This document shows, piece by piece, positions 30,607 to 39,432 of a stretch of DNA of 48,247 bases. Position 1 is the first letter of the stretch. Each line of letters opens with the position of its first letter. The notes under the pieces are model-generated. The model saw nothing but the letters and a program-made list of their open reading frames with translations. It had not been told where the DNA came from and made no database searches. Made by a program: the position numbers and the translations under genes. The stretch spans positions 1 through 48,247 of the forward strand of contig CAMYMC010000031.1 of NCBI GenBank assembly GCA_947259365.1, given 5' to 3'. This DNA is from an uncultured Acidimicrobiaceae bacterium. GTDB taxonomy: Bacteria; Actinomycetota; Acidimicrobiia; Spongiisociales; UBA5794.

Positions 30607-31834
30607 TCGACTCCTCCTCGGGCTCGGCGCTCGGCCGGAAGCCGTCGTGGAGCGACCGGACGGCTGCCTCGACGTCGTCCCCGCGCACGACACACGAGAT
30701 GCGGATCGGCGACGTCGAGATCATCTCGATGTTGATCCCGTGCTCGGCGAGGACCCGGAACATACGGGATGCGATCCCGAGCTCGCTCTTCATGCCGGCG
30801 CCGACGAGCGAGACCTTGCCGATGTTGTCGTCGACGTCGACGCCGGCGGCACCGACGCTGGCGACGACCGACTCCGTGATCTCGGTGGCCGCGGCGACGT
30901 GAGCTTTCGGCACCGTGAAGCTGATGTCCGTCACGCCTTCGATGGAGACGTTCTGGACGATCATGTCGACATTGACGCCCGCGGCGGCGAGGGGTTCGAA
31001 GATGCCGGCGGCGACGCCCGGCTTGTCGGGCACACCGTGGACCGTCACCTTTGCCTCGGACGTGTCGTGCGCCACGCCGCGGACGATGGCCTCTTCCATC
31101 ACGTCCTCCTTCACCCACGTGCCGACCCCGTCGTGGAACGAGGATCGCACATGGATCGGTATCTGGTAGCGGCGGCCGAACTCGACCGACCGCGCCATGA
31201 GCACCCTGGCACCCGCGCCGGACAGCTCGAGCATCTCCTCGAAGCTCACCTCGTCGAGCTTCTTCGCCGATGCGACGAGCCGCGGGTCGGCGGAGAACAC
31301 GCCGTCGACGTCCGTGTAGATCTCACAGACGTCGGCGCCGAGGGCGGCGGCAAGGGCAACCGCGGTCGCGTCGGAGCCACCCCGCCCCAGGGTCGTGATC
31401 TCCTTGCCGATCGGGTCGACACCCTGGAAGCCAGCGACGATGACGACCCTGCCCTCCTCCAGGCCCGCGCGCACCCGGTCGGCGCGGATATCGATGATCT
31501 CGGCCTGGCCGTGGACCGACGTGGTGAGGATTCCCGCCTGGGATCCGGTGAGGCTCATCGCCGAGACGCCCAGGTCCTGGATGGCCATCGCGCACAGCGC
31601 CATCGAGATCCGCTCTCCGGCGGTCAACAGCATGTCCATCTCGCGTGGGTGGGAGTTCTCGCTCACGTCGGTGGCGAGTGCGACGAGCTCGTCCGTGCTC
31701 GCCCCCATGGCCGAGACGACGACGACGACGTCATTGCCCGCCCGGTGGCTCTCCACGACCCGCCTGGCCACGTTGCGGATGCGGTCCGCGTCGGCCACGG
31801 ACGTCCCGCCGAACTTCTGGACGATGAGCGCCAT
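30599..31834 (-). CDS. lysC: Aspartate kinase LysC
   Basis: Phosphorylates aspartate, the first step toward the aspartate-family amino acids. The 411-residue protein has the kinase start [43 protein letters not shown] and [13 protein letters not shown]. Two ACT domains follow from about residue 265 ([18 protein letters not shown] and [14 protein letters not shown]), where lysine and threonine usually inhibit. Homologues in Actinobacteria often have an internal start giving a separate ACT subunit; I cannot confirm one here. TACACT lies 10 bases before the ATG. Confidence 0.96.
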   Translation of the reverse strand: MALIVQKFGGTSVADADRIRNVARRVVESHRAGNDVVVVVSAMGASTDELVALATDVSENSHPREMDMLLTAGERISMALCAMAIQDLGVSAMSLTGSQAGILTTSVHGQAEIIDIRADRVRAGLEEGRVVIVAGFQGVDPIGKEITTLGRGGSDATAVALAAALGADVCEIYTDVDGVFSADPRLVASAKKLDEVSFEEMLELSGAGARVLMARSVEFGRRYQIPIHVRSSFHDGVGTWVKEDVMEEAIVRGVAHDTSEAKVTVHGVPDKPGVAAGIFEPLAAAGVNVDMIVQNVSIEGVTDISFTVPKAHVAAATEITESVVASVGAAGVDVDDNIGKVSLVGAGMKSELGIASRMFRVLAEHGINIEMISTSPIRISCVVRGDDVEAAVRSLHDGFRPSAEPEEESNV

Positions 31835-31844
31835 TGGTCGAGCG

Positions 31845-31850
31845 AGTGTA
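31845..31850 (-). promoter_or_regulatory. putative -10 element of lysC-asd
   Basis: TACACT on the minus strand, 10 bases before the lysC ATG. This would give an almost leaderless transcript. Confidence 0.35.
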
Positions 31851-31940
31851 CCGCCGGGCCGGAAACGGCCTGGACCATCGGTGCGGGCGGGGCGGGCGCC
31901 ACCGGCCGGTCACGCCGGGCACGCGTGCCTGGTCGCCCGG

Positions 31941-31946
31941 TACCGT
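31941..31946 (+). promoter_or_regulatory. putative -10 element of the crotonase gene
   Basis: TACCGT lies about 44 bases before the GTG at 31990. The leader includes GAGGAAGGG. Confidence 0.25.
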
Positions 31947-31989
31947 GAACCCTCAGGACCCGGCCGCGCCGAGGAAGGGATGGATCACC

Positions 31990-32784
31990 GTGTCGACGGC
32001 CTACACCGACATCTCGTACCGAACCGAAGAGGGCCTCGCCTGGATCGTCATCAACCGGCCCGAGCGCTACAACGCGTTCCGGGCGAAGACGGTGGACGAG
32101 ATGATCCACGCCTTCAAGCGCGCCTGGGCAGACCCCGAGGTCGGCATCGTCGCCATTCGCGGAGCGGGGGACAAGGCGTTCTGCACCGGGGGTGACCAGA
32201 AACAGCGGGCAGAGACGGGCGATTACGGGCCGAGCGAATCGGGGCTGTTCGAGATCGAGACGCTGCACAAGACGATCCGGGAGATCCACAAACCGGTGAT
32301 CGCCGCCGTCAACGGGTGGGCCATCGGCGGAGGTCACGTCCTCCACGTCCTGTGCGACCTCACCGTCGCCGCCGATCATGCCAAGTTCGGCCAATCGGGC
32401 CCGCGTGTCGGGTCGTTCGACGCCGGCTTCGGAACGGCGTACCTCGCCAGGATCATCGGAGAGAAACGGGCACGAGAGGTCTGGTACACCTGCCGCCAGT
32501 ACGACGCCGAGACGATGCTGCAGTGGGGCCTCGTCAACGAGGTGGTTCCGATCGCCGAGCTCGACGACGCCGTCCGGCGCCTCGCCGCCGAGATGCTCGA
32601 CAAGAGCCCGACGGCGCTGCGAGTGGTCAAACACTCCTTCAACGCCGACACCGACCACATCGCGGGGATCTCGACGATGGGCTTCGCCTCCCTCGACCTG
32701 TACGTCGAGACCGATGAGGCGAAGGAGGGAGTACGGGCGTTCAACGAGAAGCGTGACCCCGACTTCGGCGCGTACCGGGGCTGA
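31990..32784 (+). CDS. Crotonase-fold enzyme, BadI/MenB-like
   Basis: Enoyl-CoA hydratase superfamily protein of 264 residues. WIVINRPERYNAFRAKTVDE, GAGDKAFCTGGDQKQ, WAIGGGHVLHVLCDL (oxyanion hole), FGQSGPRVGSFDAGFG, and the ending TDEAKEGVRAFNEKRDPDF follow the pattern of 2-ketocyclohexanecarboxyl-CoA hydrolase (BadI) and naphthoyl-CoA synthase (MenB). Both make or break a carbocyclic ring on CoA esters by Claisen chemistry. No other menaquinone or cyclohexanecarboxylate genes are nearby, so the substrate is unresolved. The GTG at 31990 is a compromise; a GTG at 31944 in another reading is less likely. It diverges from lysC. Confidence 0.85.
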   Translation: MSTAYTDISYRTEEGLAWIVINRPERYNAFRAKTVDEMIHAFKRAWADPEVGIVAIRGAGDKAFCTGGDQKQRAETGDYGPSESGLFEIETLHKTIREIHKPVIAAVNGWAIGGGHVLHVLCDLTVAADHAKFGQSGPRVGSFDAGFGTAYLARIIGEKRAREVWYTCRQYDAETMLQWGLVNEVVPIAELDDAVRRLAAEMLDKSPTALRVVKHSFNADTDHIAGISTMGFASLDLYVETDEAKEGVRAFNEKRDPDFGAYRG

Positions 32785-32796
32785 TCGCCGCCCACC

Positions 32797-32802
32797 TAGC
32801 AT
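32797..32802 (+). promoter_or_regulatory. putative -10 element of the cyclophilin gene
   Basis: TAGCAT ends 8 bases before the ATG, with no Shine-Dalgarno. Confidence 0.4.
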
Positions 32803-32810
32803 CGCCGCCG

Positions 32811-33554
32811 ATGGGCACCAGTATCCGCCGTCTCGCCACCATCCCCGCCGTCGCCGCCCTCGTCGCCGCGGCGTGCGGCGGCGCCGACCCCGCCCCGGAG
32901 ACGACGGTGACCTCCGCCACCGCAGCGCCGGCGCCGGCTCCGCAGACCGGACCCCCATCGGGCTACGCCGCATTCCGGGCTCAGCCGACGGCGTGCGGCG
33001 CCGACCGCCCGCCCGAGGCGGCTGCGCTCTCCTTCGCCGCCCCCGGGGACGCGGGACTCGATCCGGCGGCGGCCGTGGAGGTGACGATCTCGACCTCGTG
33101 CGGTGACATCGTCGTCCTCCTCGACCCCCAACTCGCACCGGAAACCGTGAACTCGTTCGTGTTCCTCGCCTCGAACGGGTTCTTCGACGGCACGGCCTCG
33201 CATCGCATCGTCCCCGGCTTCGTCGTCCAGGCGGGCGACCCGACCGCGACCGGGTTCGGTGGGCCGGGGTACGTCATCCCGGACGAGCTCCCACCGCCGG
33301 AGCGGGTCTACGAGCGCGGCGACGTGGCGATGGCGAACGCGGGCCCGGGCACCGGAGGCTCGCAGTTCTTCATCGCATTCGCCGACCTCGGCCTTCCCAC
33401 AGACTTCACGGTGTTCGGCCGTGTCGTCACCGGCTTCGATGTGCTCGACCGCATCGAGTCCATCCCTCTCGGGCTGAGCCGAAGCGGTGAGACGAGCGCT
33501 CCGCTCGAGACCCTGTACATCGAGTCGGTGATGGTCACGGGTCCGCCCGGCTGA
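32811..33554 (+). CDS. Secreted cyclophilin-type peptidyl-prolyl isomerase (lipoprotein)
   Basis: A 247-residue lipoprotein with a prolyl-isomerase domain acting on exported proteins. The signal peptide ends in a lipobox VAAACGG near residue 22, then comes an Ala/Pro/Thr linker. The cyclophilin core (about 85-245) shows SCGDIVVLLDPQLAPETVNSF, SHRIVPGFVVQAGDP with the catalytic Arg, GTGGSQFFIAF and TVFGRVVTGFDVLD. The extra Cys-containing segment ACGADRPP precedes the core. A TAGCAT hexamer lies 8 bases before the ATG. The next gene, a small membrane protein, often resembles an N-terminal part of other actinobacterial cyclophilins. Confidence 0.92.
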   Translation: MGTSIRRLATIPAVAALVAAACGGADPAPETTVTSATAAPAPAPQTGPPSGYAAFRAQPTACGADRPPEAAALSFAAPGDAGLDPAAAVEVTISTSCGDIVVLLDPQLAPETVNSFVFLASNGFFDGTASHRIVPGFVVQAGDPTATGFGGPGYVIPDELPPPERVYERGDVAMANAGPGTGGSQFFIAFADLGLPTDFTVFGRVVTGFDVLDRIESIPLGLSRSGETSAPLETLYIESVMVTGPPG

Positions 33555-33592
33555 CGAGACGAACGCCCCCAACGCGCCACTGCCGCCCTCCC

Positions 33593-33598
33593 TATCAT
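33593..33598 (+). promoter_or_regulatory. putative -10 element of the small membrane protein gene
   Basis: TATCAT ends 7 bases before the GTG at 33606. It overlaps the ATG at 33597, which argues against that ATG as the start. Confidence 0.4.
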
Positions 33599-33605
33599 GG
33601 TTGGG

Positions 33606-33812
33606 GTGGCGACGGCGAAACGCGAGCGGCAACGGGCGAATCGGGACGTCAAGCGCGCCGCGGAGCGCAAAGCGAAGAGGCGGACCGCGGTGCTGACGAG
33701 GGCTCGCCGCATCCTGACGTGGACCGTGGTCATCGTCGTGCTCTTCATCATCCTCACCCTCCTCCTCAACTCAGGCTCCGACGAGGCGCTCGGGATCGCC
33801 GCCGTCGCCTGA
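33606..33812 (+). CDS. Small basic single-pass membrane protein
   Basis: A 68-residue protein. The first 35 residues are very basic (AKRERQRANRDVKRAAERKAKRR), followed by one membrane helix at about 36-56 (WTVVIVVLFIILTLLL) and a short acidic tail. Topology is probably N-in. The arrangement resembles the N-terminal segment found ahead of some actinobacterial prolyl isomerases, and a cyclophilin gene is directly upstream. I prefer the GTG at 33606 because the ATG at 33597 overlaps a TATCAT hexamer. The PHP gene starts 2 bases after its stop. Confidence 0.6.
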   Translation: MATAKRERQRANRDVKRAAERKAKRRTAVLTRARRILTWTVVIVVLFIILTLLLNSGSDEALGIAAVA

Positions 33813-33814
33813 GC

Positions 33815-34663
33815 GTGGCCGTCGATCTCCATCTCCACTCGACGGCGTCCGACGGAACAGAGCCACCGTCAGGCGTCGTTGCCCTCGCCGCCGCCGCCGG
33901 TCTCACTGCGATCGCCCTCACCGATCACGACAACCTCGACGGCGTTGCCGAGGCCCGAGAAGCCGCCGACGTCCACGGGATCGAGTTCGTCGCCGGCACC
34001 GAGCTCTCCGTGGTGTGGGAGTCCTCGGGAGCGGTCCACCTCCTCGTCTACTTCCTCGAACCGGGAACTGGCCCCCTCCAGGATCGCCTCGAATGGCTCC
34101 AGCGCGCCCGCTCGACCCGCAACGAGCGCATCGCCGAACGGCTTCGCGAGCTGGGAATCGACCTGTCCTACGACGAGGTCGTTGTCGAAGCCGGTGGCCG
34201 AGGTGTCGGCAGGCCCCACTTCGCCGCCCTGCTCGTCGCCAAGGGATACGTCGCCGACATCGCAGGTGCGTTCGACCGCTACCTCGCCGCCGGCAGGCCG
34301 GCCTACGTCGGACGGGAGCGGCTCGACGCCCTCGACGCCATCCGGCTCGCCCGGGCTTCGGGAGCGGTCCCCGTCATCGCCCACCCCCACACGATCGGCA
34401 TCTCCGCCGACGAGTACCGTGACGCGTTCCGACAGCTCGCCGGGGAGGGACTCGGCGGCATCGAGGCCCATTACGCCGAGTACGAGCCGGCGATGCGCGC
34501 CCACCTCGCCGAGCTGAGCCGGGATCTCGGCGTGGTCGCCACCGGCGGCTCCGACTTCCACGGGTCGTACAAACCGGGGCTGTACGTCGGCGTCGGGAGA
34601 GGCGACCTCGACGTGCCCGACTCGGTGCTCGACGAGCTGCGAGCCCAGCAACGGCCCGGTTAA
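33815..34663 (+). CDS. PHP-domain phosphoesterase (RNase AM/TrpH-like)
   Basis: Metal-dependent phosphoesterase of 282 residues. PHP metal motifs are present in order: DLHLHSTASDGT at residues 4-15, LTDHDN, VAGTELSV, PVIAHPH, and GGSDFHG near the C terminus. The inserted helical segment (about 95-160, ARSTRNERIAERLRELGID) is typical of the YciV/TrpH group, whose members trim RNA 5' ends or hydrolyse 3',5'-nucleoside bisphosphates. Substrate assignment is by family only. The GTG lies 2 bases after the upstream stop, so it is coupled to the small membrane protein gene. Confidence 0.9.
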   Translation: MAVDLHLHSTASDGTEPPSGVVALAAAAGLTAIALTDHDNLDGVAEAREAADVHGIEFVAGTELSVVWESSGAVHLLVYFLEPGTGPLQDRLEWLQRARSTRNERIAERLRELGIDLSYDEVVVEAGGRGVGRPHFAALLVAKGYVADIAGAFDRYLAAGRPAYVGRERLDALDAIRLARASGAVPVIAHPHTIGISADEYRDAFRQLAGEGLGGIEAHYAEYEPAMRAHLAELSRDLGVVATGGSDFHGSYKPGLYVGVGRGDLDVPDSVLDELRAQQRPG

Positions 34664-34712
34664 GCCGCCCCGGGCTGACTCCGATACAGATCACAGAGGT
34701 GCACGAAACGCG

Positions 34713-36008
34713 ATGACGGCCGAACCCGCGTCTGGTCGCTTCCAGGCGCCGATCTCGTATGTCGATGTCCGGAGGTCGTACAACACCTTCCGGGCGGTCG
34801 GCGGTGTCCTCATCGCGCTCCTCGCCTTCGTGATGTGGGCGCGCGGCGCCGGGCCGGCACCGCTGGCTGCGGCGGGCGGCGGGGCGATCCTCCTCGATGC
34901 GTCGACGCGACTCAACCGAGGCTCGAGCGCCCTTCCCCTTCTCGTGCTCGATGTCACCGTGATCGGTCTCGTCCTCGTCTCCACCGGACACGCTCCCGTC
35001 CTCGCCGGGCCGGGCTTCGTCTACATCCTCACCGGGGCGATGCTCCTCCTCCCGCTGCGCCACGCCCTGTGGCTGGTCGTGTACACGGTGGGCTGGGCGC
35101 TCCCCATCGCCTGGTGGTCACCGCTGCTCGACGCGCCCGCCGCTTCGGGCGGCGCCATGTTCGAGATCGGGGTCGTCGTCGTGTTCACCGGCCTCATCGC
35201 CGAGCTCCTCTACAGCGCCGGCCGGGCACTGTTCGATGCCAGCGAACGCCACCGCCACGCCCTCGACTCGGAACGGCGCGCCGTCCAGATCAAGGACGAG
35301 TTCGTCTCGATGGTCAGCCACGAGCTGCGGACGCCGTTGACGTCGATCGCCGGGTTCACCGACACGCTGCGAGAGACCTGGGCCGGGCTCGACGACAACG
35401 AGGTCGAGGAGTTCCTCCACATCATGCGCCGGGAGACGTCCCATCTGGCCAACCTCGTCGAGGACATCCTCGTGATCCCCCGTCTCGAGGCGGGGAGGCT
35501 GAAGCTGGAGCCGATCGAGATCGATCTTCGCCGCCACTCCTTCGAGACCGCCGAGATCGTCTTCCAGGACGGCACCGCCGACTTCTCCGTTGCCATCCCG
35601 GGGGGCGTCATCGTCGAAGCCGACGAGGTGCGGTTGAAGCAGATTCTCCGCAACCTCCTCGAGAACGCGCGGAAGTACGGCGGGGACCAGGTGCTCGTCG
35701 AGGGTGAAGCCCGCGGCGACATGTACCAGCTCATCGTCTCCGACAACGGTCCTGGAATCGCCGAGACCGACCGAGACCGGATCTTCGATCACTTCGAACA
35801 GGGCTCGAAGGGCGACGCCCGCTCCGACAGCGGCGTCGGGCTCGGCCTTCCCATCGCCAGGAAGCTGGCGAGGGCGATGGGCGGCGACCTCTGGTTCGAG
35901 CCGAGATTCCCGACCGGGTCGCGCTTCTGCGTGACGGTGAAACTGGGGAGGCTCGCCCACACCGGGCACCCCGAGGACGAGGACGTCGGGGCCGCGACCA
36001 CCGCCTGA
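34713..36008 (+). CDS. Orphan sensor histidine kinase
   Basis: Membrane histidine kinase of 431 residues. About five or six membrane helices (residues 28-165) form the input region with no large extracellular domain. A cytoplasmic linker leads to the HisKA motif VSMVSHELRTPLTSIAGF near residue 202. The ATP-binding domain shows LLENARKYGG (N box), VSDNGPGIAE (G1) and SGVGLGLPIARKLA (G2). All catalytic motifs look intact. No response regulator is adjacent. A weak AGAGGTG lies upstream of the ATG. Confidence 0.9.
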   Translation: MTAEPASGRFQAPISYVDVRRSYNTFRAVGGVLIALLAFVMWARGAGPAPLAAAGGGAILLDASTRLNRGSSALPLLVLDVTVIGLVLVSTGHAPVLAGPGFVYILTGAMLLLPLRHALWLVVYTVGWALPIAWWSPLLDAPAASGGAMFEIGVVVVFTGLIAELLYSAGRALFDASERHRHALDSERRAVQIKDEFVSMVSHELRTPLTSIAGFTDTLRETWAGLDDNEVEEFLHIMRRETSHLANLVEDILVIPRLEAGRLKLEPIEIDLRRHSFETAEIVFQDGTADFSVAIPGGVIVEADEVRLKQILRNLLENARKYGGDQVLVEGEARGDMYQLIVSDNGPGIAETDRDRIFDHFEQGSKGDARSDSGVGLGLPIARKLARAMGGDLWFEPRFPTGSRFCVTVKLGRLAHTGHPEDEDVGAATTA

Positions 36009-36050
36009 GCGCACCTACCCTCCCCAACCTGTCGTCGGGAGGAGCACGGG

Positions 36051-36404
36051 GTGGTCTTCGGAGTCTGGGCGATCGTCGTTCGCTTCGGGCGGGCGATCCG
36101 GCGCGGGGTGGCGGAGCCCGAGTTCCGCGGCCTCCTCACGCTCGTGGCGGTGCTCGTCGGCGCGGCGACGTGGTTCTACAAGATCGTCGAAGGGTGGGGA
36201 TGGGTGGACTCGCTCTACTTCACCGTCATCACCCTCACCACGGTCGGGTACGGGGACCTCAACCCGACCACGGCAGGATCGAAGCTCTTCACGGTGGCGC
36301 TCGTCCTCGTCGGGATCGGCGTCCTCCTCACGTTCGTGGAGCGGATCGCGAGGTACGCCGCCGAGGACGCCGCCCAGCGGCGCGACCGGCGTCGAAGCGA
36401 CTGA
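36051..36404 (+). CDS. Two-helix potassium channel
   Basis: A 117-residue ion channel subunit. Two membrane helices (about 24-42 and 77-97) flank a pore loop containing the selectivity filter TLTTVGYGD near residue 66. The protein has no ligand-binding (RCK) domain; the C terminus is a short charged helix (RYAAEDAAQRRDRRRSD). Functional channels of this type are tetramers. GGGAGGAG precedes the GTG at good spacing, which decides the start. Confidence 0.88.
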   Translation: MVFGVWAIVVRFGRAIRRGVAEPEFRGLLTLVAVLVGAATWFYKIVEGWGWVDSLYFTVITLTTVGYGDLNPTTAGSKLFTVALVLVGIGVLLTFVERIARYAAEDAAQRRDRRRSD

Positions 36405-36420
36405 GCACCTCCAAGCCCGC

Positions 36421-36660
36421 TTAGGCCGGCTCTTCGTCTCCGGCGTCCCGTTCCCCCCACGGCATGAGGTCGTAGCTGTGCGCAGGCATGGCGGCGGGAA
36501 TCTCCCGCGGCCGCCACGCCAGCACCCAGGCACTCTGGCGCGGCGGAGGAGGCGGCGATGCCGTCGCGATGCGGGTTTCGTCGACGACGTGCGCCACCAC
36601 CGCCAGGATCGCCGCGGTCTCCCGCGGCCCGGCGCCGCCGGTGATTTCGATGGCGCTCAT
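36421..36660 (-). CDS. Small protein resembling acyl-CoA carboxylase epsilon subunit
   Basis: A 79-residue protein whose ATG overlaps the stop of the methylmalonyl-CoA epimerase gene (ATGA). The layout IEITGGAGPRETAAILAVV, a Pro-rich middle, then SAWVLAWRPREI, is reminiscent of the epsilon subunits (AccE/PccE) that bind carboxylase beta subunits in Actinobacteria. These are short and poorly conserved, so this is a tentative match. The epimerase neighbour fits a propionyl-CoA carboxylase role. No biotin or beta subunit gene lies in the window. Confidence 0.5.
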   Translation of the reverse strand: MSAIEITGGAGPRETAAILAVVAHVVDETRIATASPPPPPRQSAWVLAWRPREIPAAMPAHSYDLMPWGERDAGDEEPA

Positions 36661-37064
36661 GGTTCCAACTCCACCAGCTCGACGAGGGTGCTCGCAAACG
36701 AGTCGGGGTGCACGAACGCGATCCGAGCTCCCCGCCCACCCCGGCGGGGGGTGTCGTCGACGAGCCTGGCCCCCTCGCGACGCAACCGCTCCAGGGCGGC
36801 GTCGATGTCCGCAACAGCAAACGCGAGGTGGTGGACTCCCTCGCCGCGCCGTTCGATGAACCGACCCACCGGCGTATCGGGCCCGAGCGGGCGGAGGAGC
36901 TGCACGAAGGAACCTCCGACCGGGATCATCGCCTCCTCGACTCCCTGGGCCTCGACGACCTCCCGGTACAGCGGCCCGGCTCCGTAGAGGCGTCCGTACC
37001 GCTCGACGGCGGCGTCGAGGTCTCGCACCGCGATCGCCACGTGGTCGAGGTTGTACGGGAACAT
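36657..37064 (-). CDS. mce: Methylmalonyl-CoA epimerase (VOC family)
   Basis: Converts (S)- to (R)-methylmalonyl-CoA in the propionate route. The 135-residue protein has the VOC repeat pattern: LDHVAIAVRDLDAAVERYGRLYG at the start with a metal-ligand His, GGSFVQLLRPL, GEGVHHLAFAVADIDAALERL with the second His, and PDSFASTLVELVEL with the final Glu. Length is typical. TACGTT lies 6 bases before the ATG. The AccE-like gene overlaps its stop by 4 bases, supporting a carboxylase-epimerase pathway. Confidence 0.9.
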   Translation of the reverse strand: MFPYNLDHVAIAVRDLDAAVERYGRLYGAGPLYREVVEAQGVEEAMIPVGGSFVQLLRPLGPDTPVGRFIERRGEGVHHLAFAVADIDAALERLRREGARLVDDTPRRGGRGARIAFVHPDSFASTLVELVELEP

Positions 37065-37070
37065 CCCGCA

Positions 37071-37076
37071 AACGTA
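37071..37076 (-). promoter_or_regulatory. putative -10 element of the epimerase gene
   Basis: TACGTT on the minus strand, 6 bases before the ATG, with no Shine-Dalgarno. Confidence 0.35.
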
Positions 37077-37140
37077 CTAGACGGGCTCCGGGGGCGTCCT
37101 CCGCAGCCGGCCGTCGCGGCTCGGGGTCGCCTGCGGCCGG

Positions 37141-37146
37141 TAGCAT
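37141..37146 (+). promoter_or_regulatory. putative -10 element of the thiolase gene
   Basis: TAGCAT lies 27 bases before the ATG. The leader carries AGGAG. Confidence 0.35.
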
Positions 37147-37173
37147 CGAGGGTGCCGAGAACCAGGAGCTCCC

Positions 37174-38361
37174 ATGTCCGACCCGGTCATCTGTTCGATC
37201 GCCCGCACCCCCATCGGCAGGTTCAGCGGCGCATTCACGCCGCTGACGGCCATGGACCTCGGCGCCGTTGCGATGTCCGGCGCCCTCGAACGTGCCGGTC
37301 TCATCGGCGACCAGGTCGACGAGGTCCTCTTCGGTCACGTCATCCAGGCCGGTCAGGGCCAGATCACCGCCCGCCAGGCCGGACGGGCCGCCGGGGTGCC
37401 GATGACGGTCCCGGCAACGACGATCAACAAGGTGTGTCTCTCCGGCATGGCCGCCATCGCCGAGGCCTCCCGCCACATCCGCCTCGGTGAGTCGACATTC
37501 GTCCTCGCCGGCGGCATGGAGTCGATGACGAACGCACCGTATGTGCTTCCCGGAGCCCGCCACGGACTGCGCATCGGGGACGCCACCCTCATCGACTCGA
37601 TGCAACACGACGGGCTGTGGTGCGCGTTCGACCACTGCACGATGGGCGAGTCCTCGGACGTGAAGAACCGTGCGCTCGGAATCGATCGCGAGTCCCAGGA
37701 TGAGTGGGCCGCAGAGAGCCACGCCCGTGCTCTCGCCGCCACCGAGTCCGGGGCCTTTGCCGCCGAGATCGCGCCGGTCGAGGTGCCGCAACGCAAAGGT
37801 GATGCGCTCGTCGTCGACCGAGATGAGGGGATCAGGCCCGGGACCACGGCCGAGAGTCTCGCCGCCCTGCGTCCTGCGTTCGTCGGGGACGGGACGATCA
37901 CGGCCGGCAACGCCTCCCAGATCTCGGATGGCGCTGCGGCGGTCATCGTCGCCGACCGCGCCGCCGCCGAAGCGGCCGGGCTGCCGATCCTCGCCGAGAT
38001 CGTCGCCTACGGGCAGACTGCGGGCCCGGACGCCACACTGCACGAGCGGCCCGCCGAAGCACTCCGGGTCGCGCTGAAGCGAGCAGGCCTCGAGACGTCG
38101 TCCCTCGACCTCCTCGAGATCAACGAGGCATTCGCCGCGGTGTCGCTGTGGTCGGCGCACATGCTCGACGCCTCCCACGACCGGGTGAACATCCACGGTG
38201 GCGCGGTGGCGTTGGGCCATCCACTCGGGGCGACCGGCGCCCGGATCGTCGTCACGCTCATCAATGCCCTCCGGGCCCGGGGCGGTGGCCTCGGCGGCGC
38301 GGCGCTCTGCGGCGGCGGCGGCCAGGGAGACGCCCTCATCGTTCGCGTGACCGGTTCATGA
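37174..38361 (+). CDS. Acetyl-CoA C-acetyltransferase (thiolase)
   Basis: Thiolase of 395 residues that condenses or cleaves acyl-CoA units. The nucleophilic Cys is in TINKVCLSGMAAI (about residue 88). GGMESMTNAPYVLP, NASQISDGAA, EINEAFAAVS, ALGHPLGATGAR with the catalytic His, and ALCGGGGQGDALIV with the second Cys complete the active site. Family length is normal. The ATG follows AGGAGCTCCC. It diverges from the epimerase gene; both fit short-chain acyl-CoA metabolism. Preference for acetoacetyl-CoA versus longer 3-ketoacyl-CoA cannot be read directly. Confidence 0.95.
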   Translation: MSDPVICSIARTPIGRFSGAFTPLTAMDLGAVAMSGALERAGLIGDQVDEVLFGHVIQAGQGQITARQAGRAAGVPMTVPATTINKVCLSGMAAIAEASRHIRLGESTFVLAGGMESMTNAPYVLPGARHGLRIGDATLIDSMQHDGLWCAFDHCTMGESSDVKNRALGIDRESQDEWAAESHARALAATESGAFAAEIAPVEVPQRKGDALVVDRDEGIRPGTTAESLAALRPAFVGDGTITAGNASQISDGAAAVIVADRAAAEAAGLPILAEIVAYGQTAGPDATLHERPAEALRVALKRAGLETSSLDLLEINEAFAAVSLWSAHMLDASHDRVNIHGGAVALGHPLGATGARIVVTLINALRARGGGLGGAALCGGGGQGDALIVRVTGS

Positions 38362-38408
38362 CGGGGAACGCCCCGAGGGAGGGCGGCGGCCCGATCCGCC
38401 TCCGGCGA

Positions 38409-38414
38409 TACCAT
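38409..38414 (+). promoter_or_regulatory. putative -10 element of glpX
   Basis: TACCAT lies 34 bases before the ATG. The leader carries GAGGAG. Confidence 0.35.
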
Positions 38415-38448
38415 CGGCCCCGAACAGCCCGAGACGAGGAGACGACGC

Positions 38449-39432
38449 ATGCCGTCTGAGCCCGACAAGAACCTCGCCCTGGACCTGGTGAGGGTGACGG
38501 AGGCTGCGGCCATCTCCGCGGCTCGTCACCAGGGTCGCGGCGACAAGACCGCCGTGGACCAGGCCGCGGTCGATGCGATGCGCACCATCCTGTCGACCGT
38601 CGACCTCGACGGCATCGTCGTCATCGGGGAGGGCGAGAAGGACGAGGCGCCGATGCTCTTCAACGGTGAGCGCGTCGGCAACGGCCATCCACCCGAAGTC
38701 GACGTGGCCGTCGACCCGGTCGACGGCACCCGACTGACGGCGCGAGGGATGCCCGGGGCGCTCGCCGTCATCGCTGTTGCCGAGCGGGGCTCGATGTACG
38801 CCCCGGGAAGCCTCGTCTACATGGACAAGGTCGCCGTCGGAGAAGCTGCCGCCGGGATGATCGACATCGAGGCCCCGGTCGCCCACAACCTCCTGCAGGT
38901 GGCGAAATCGGAGAACAAGTCCGTCTCCGACGTCACCGCCATCATCCTCGATCGTCCCCGCAACGAGGACTACATCCGTCAGGTTCGCGAGGCCGGCGCC
39001 CGGATCGCCCTCATCGGCGACGGGGACATCTCCGGAGCGATCGCGACCTCGAAGGAGGACAGCGGTGTCGACATCCTCTTCGGCATCGGCGGGTCCCCGG
39101 AGGCGGTCACGGCTGCGTGTGCCATCGCCGCACTCGGCGGCGAGATCCAGTGCAAGCTCTGGCCCCGCGACGACTCCGAGCGCGAGTACGCCGCCCGGGA
39201 GGGTCTCGATCTGAACCAGGTGCTCGCCACCCGTGACCTCGTCAACAGCGACAACACGTTCTTCGCCGCGACCGGTGTCACGTCCGGCCAGCTCCTCGAC
39301 GGGGTCGACTTCGGAGGGACGGTCGTACGAACGCACTCGCTCATCATGCGGTCGAAGACGAGAACGGTCCGGTTCATCGACGCGATCCACCACATCGACC
39401 GGCTCCAGGACATGGCGACGTTCGACTACTGA
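38449..39432 (+). CDS. glpX: Class II fructose-1,6-bisphosphatase GlpX
   Basis: Gluconeogenic phosphatase of 327 residues acting on fructose-1,6-bisphosphate. Features are ALDLVRVTEAAAISAARHQGRG at the start, VVIGEGEKDEAPML, DVAVDPVDGTRLTARGMPGA with the metal-binding Asp/Glu set, and GIGGSPEAVTAACAI near residue 210. This is the Li+-sensitive class that is the usual FBPase in Actinobacteria. GAGGAG lies before the ATG. The 3' end overlaps the convergent glycosyltransferase gene by 7 bases. Confidence 0.96.
   Translation: MPSEPDKNLALDLVRVTEAAAISAARHQGRGDKTAVDQAAVDAMRTILSTVDLDGIVVIGEGEKDEAPMLFNGERVGNGHPPEVDVAVDPVDGTRLTARGMPGALAVIAVAERGSMYAPGSLVYMDKVAVGEAAAGMIDIEAPVAHNLLQVAKSENKSVSDVTAIILDRPRNEDYIRQVREAGARIALIGDGDISGAIATSKEDSGVDILFGIGGSPEAVTAACAIAALGGEIQCKLWPRDDSEREYAAREGLDLNQVLATRDLVNSDNTFFAATGVTSGQLLDGVDFGGTVVRTHSLIMRSKTRTVRFIDAIHHIDRLQDMATFDY

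Noticed and set aside
36421..38220. Minus-strand frame of about 600 codons covering the thiolase region
   Set aside because: Only its last 79 codons (the AccE-like gene) look real; the rest is a shadow of the thiolase and epimerase genes.
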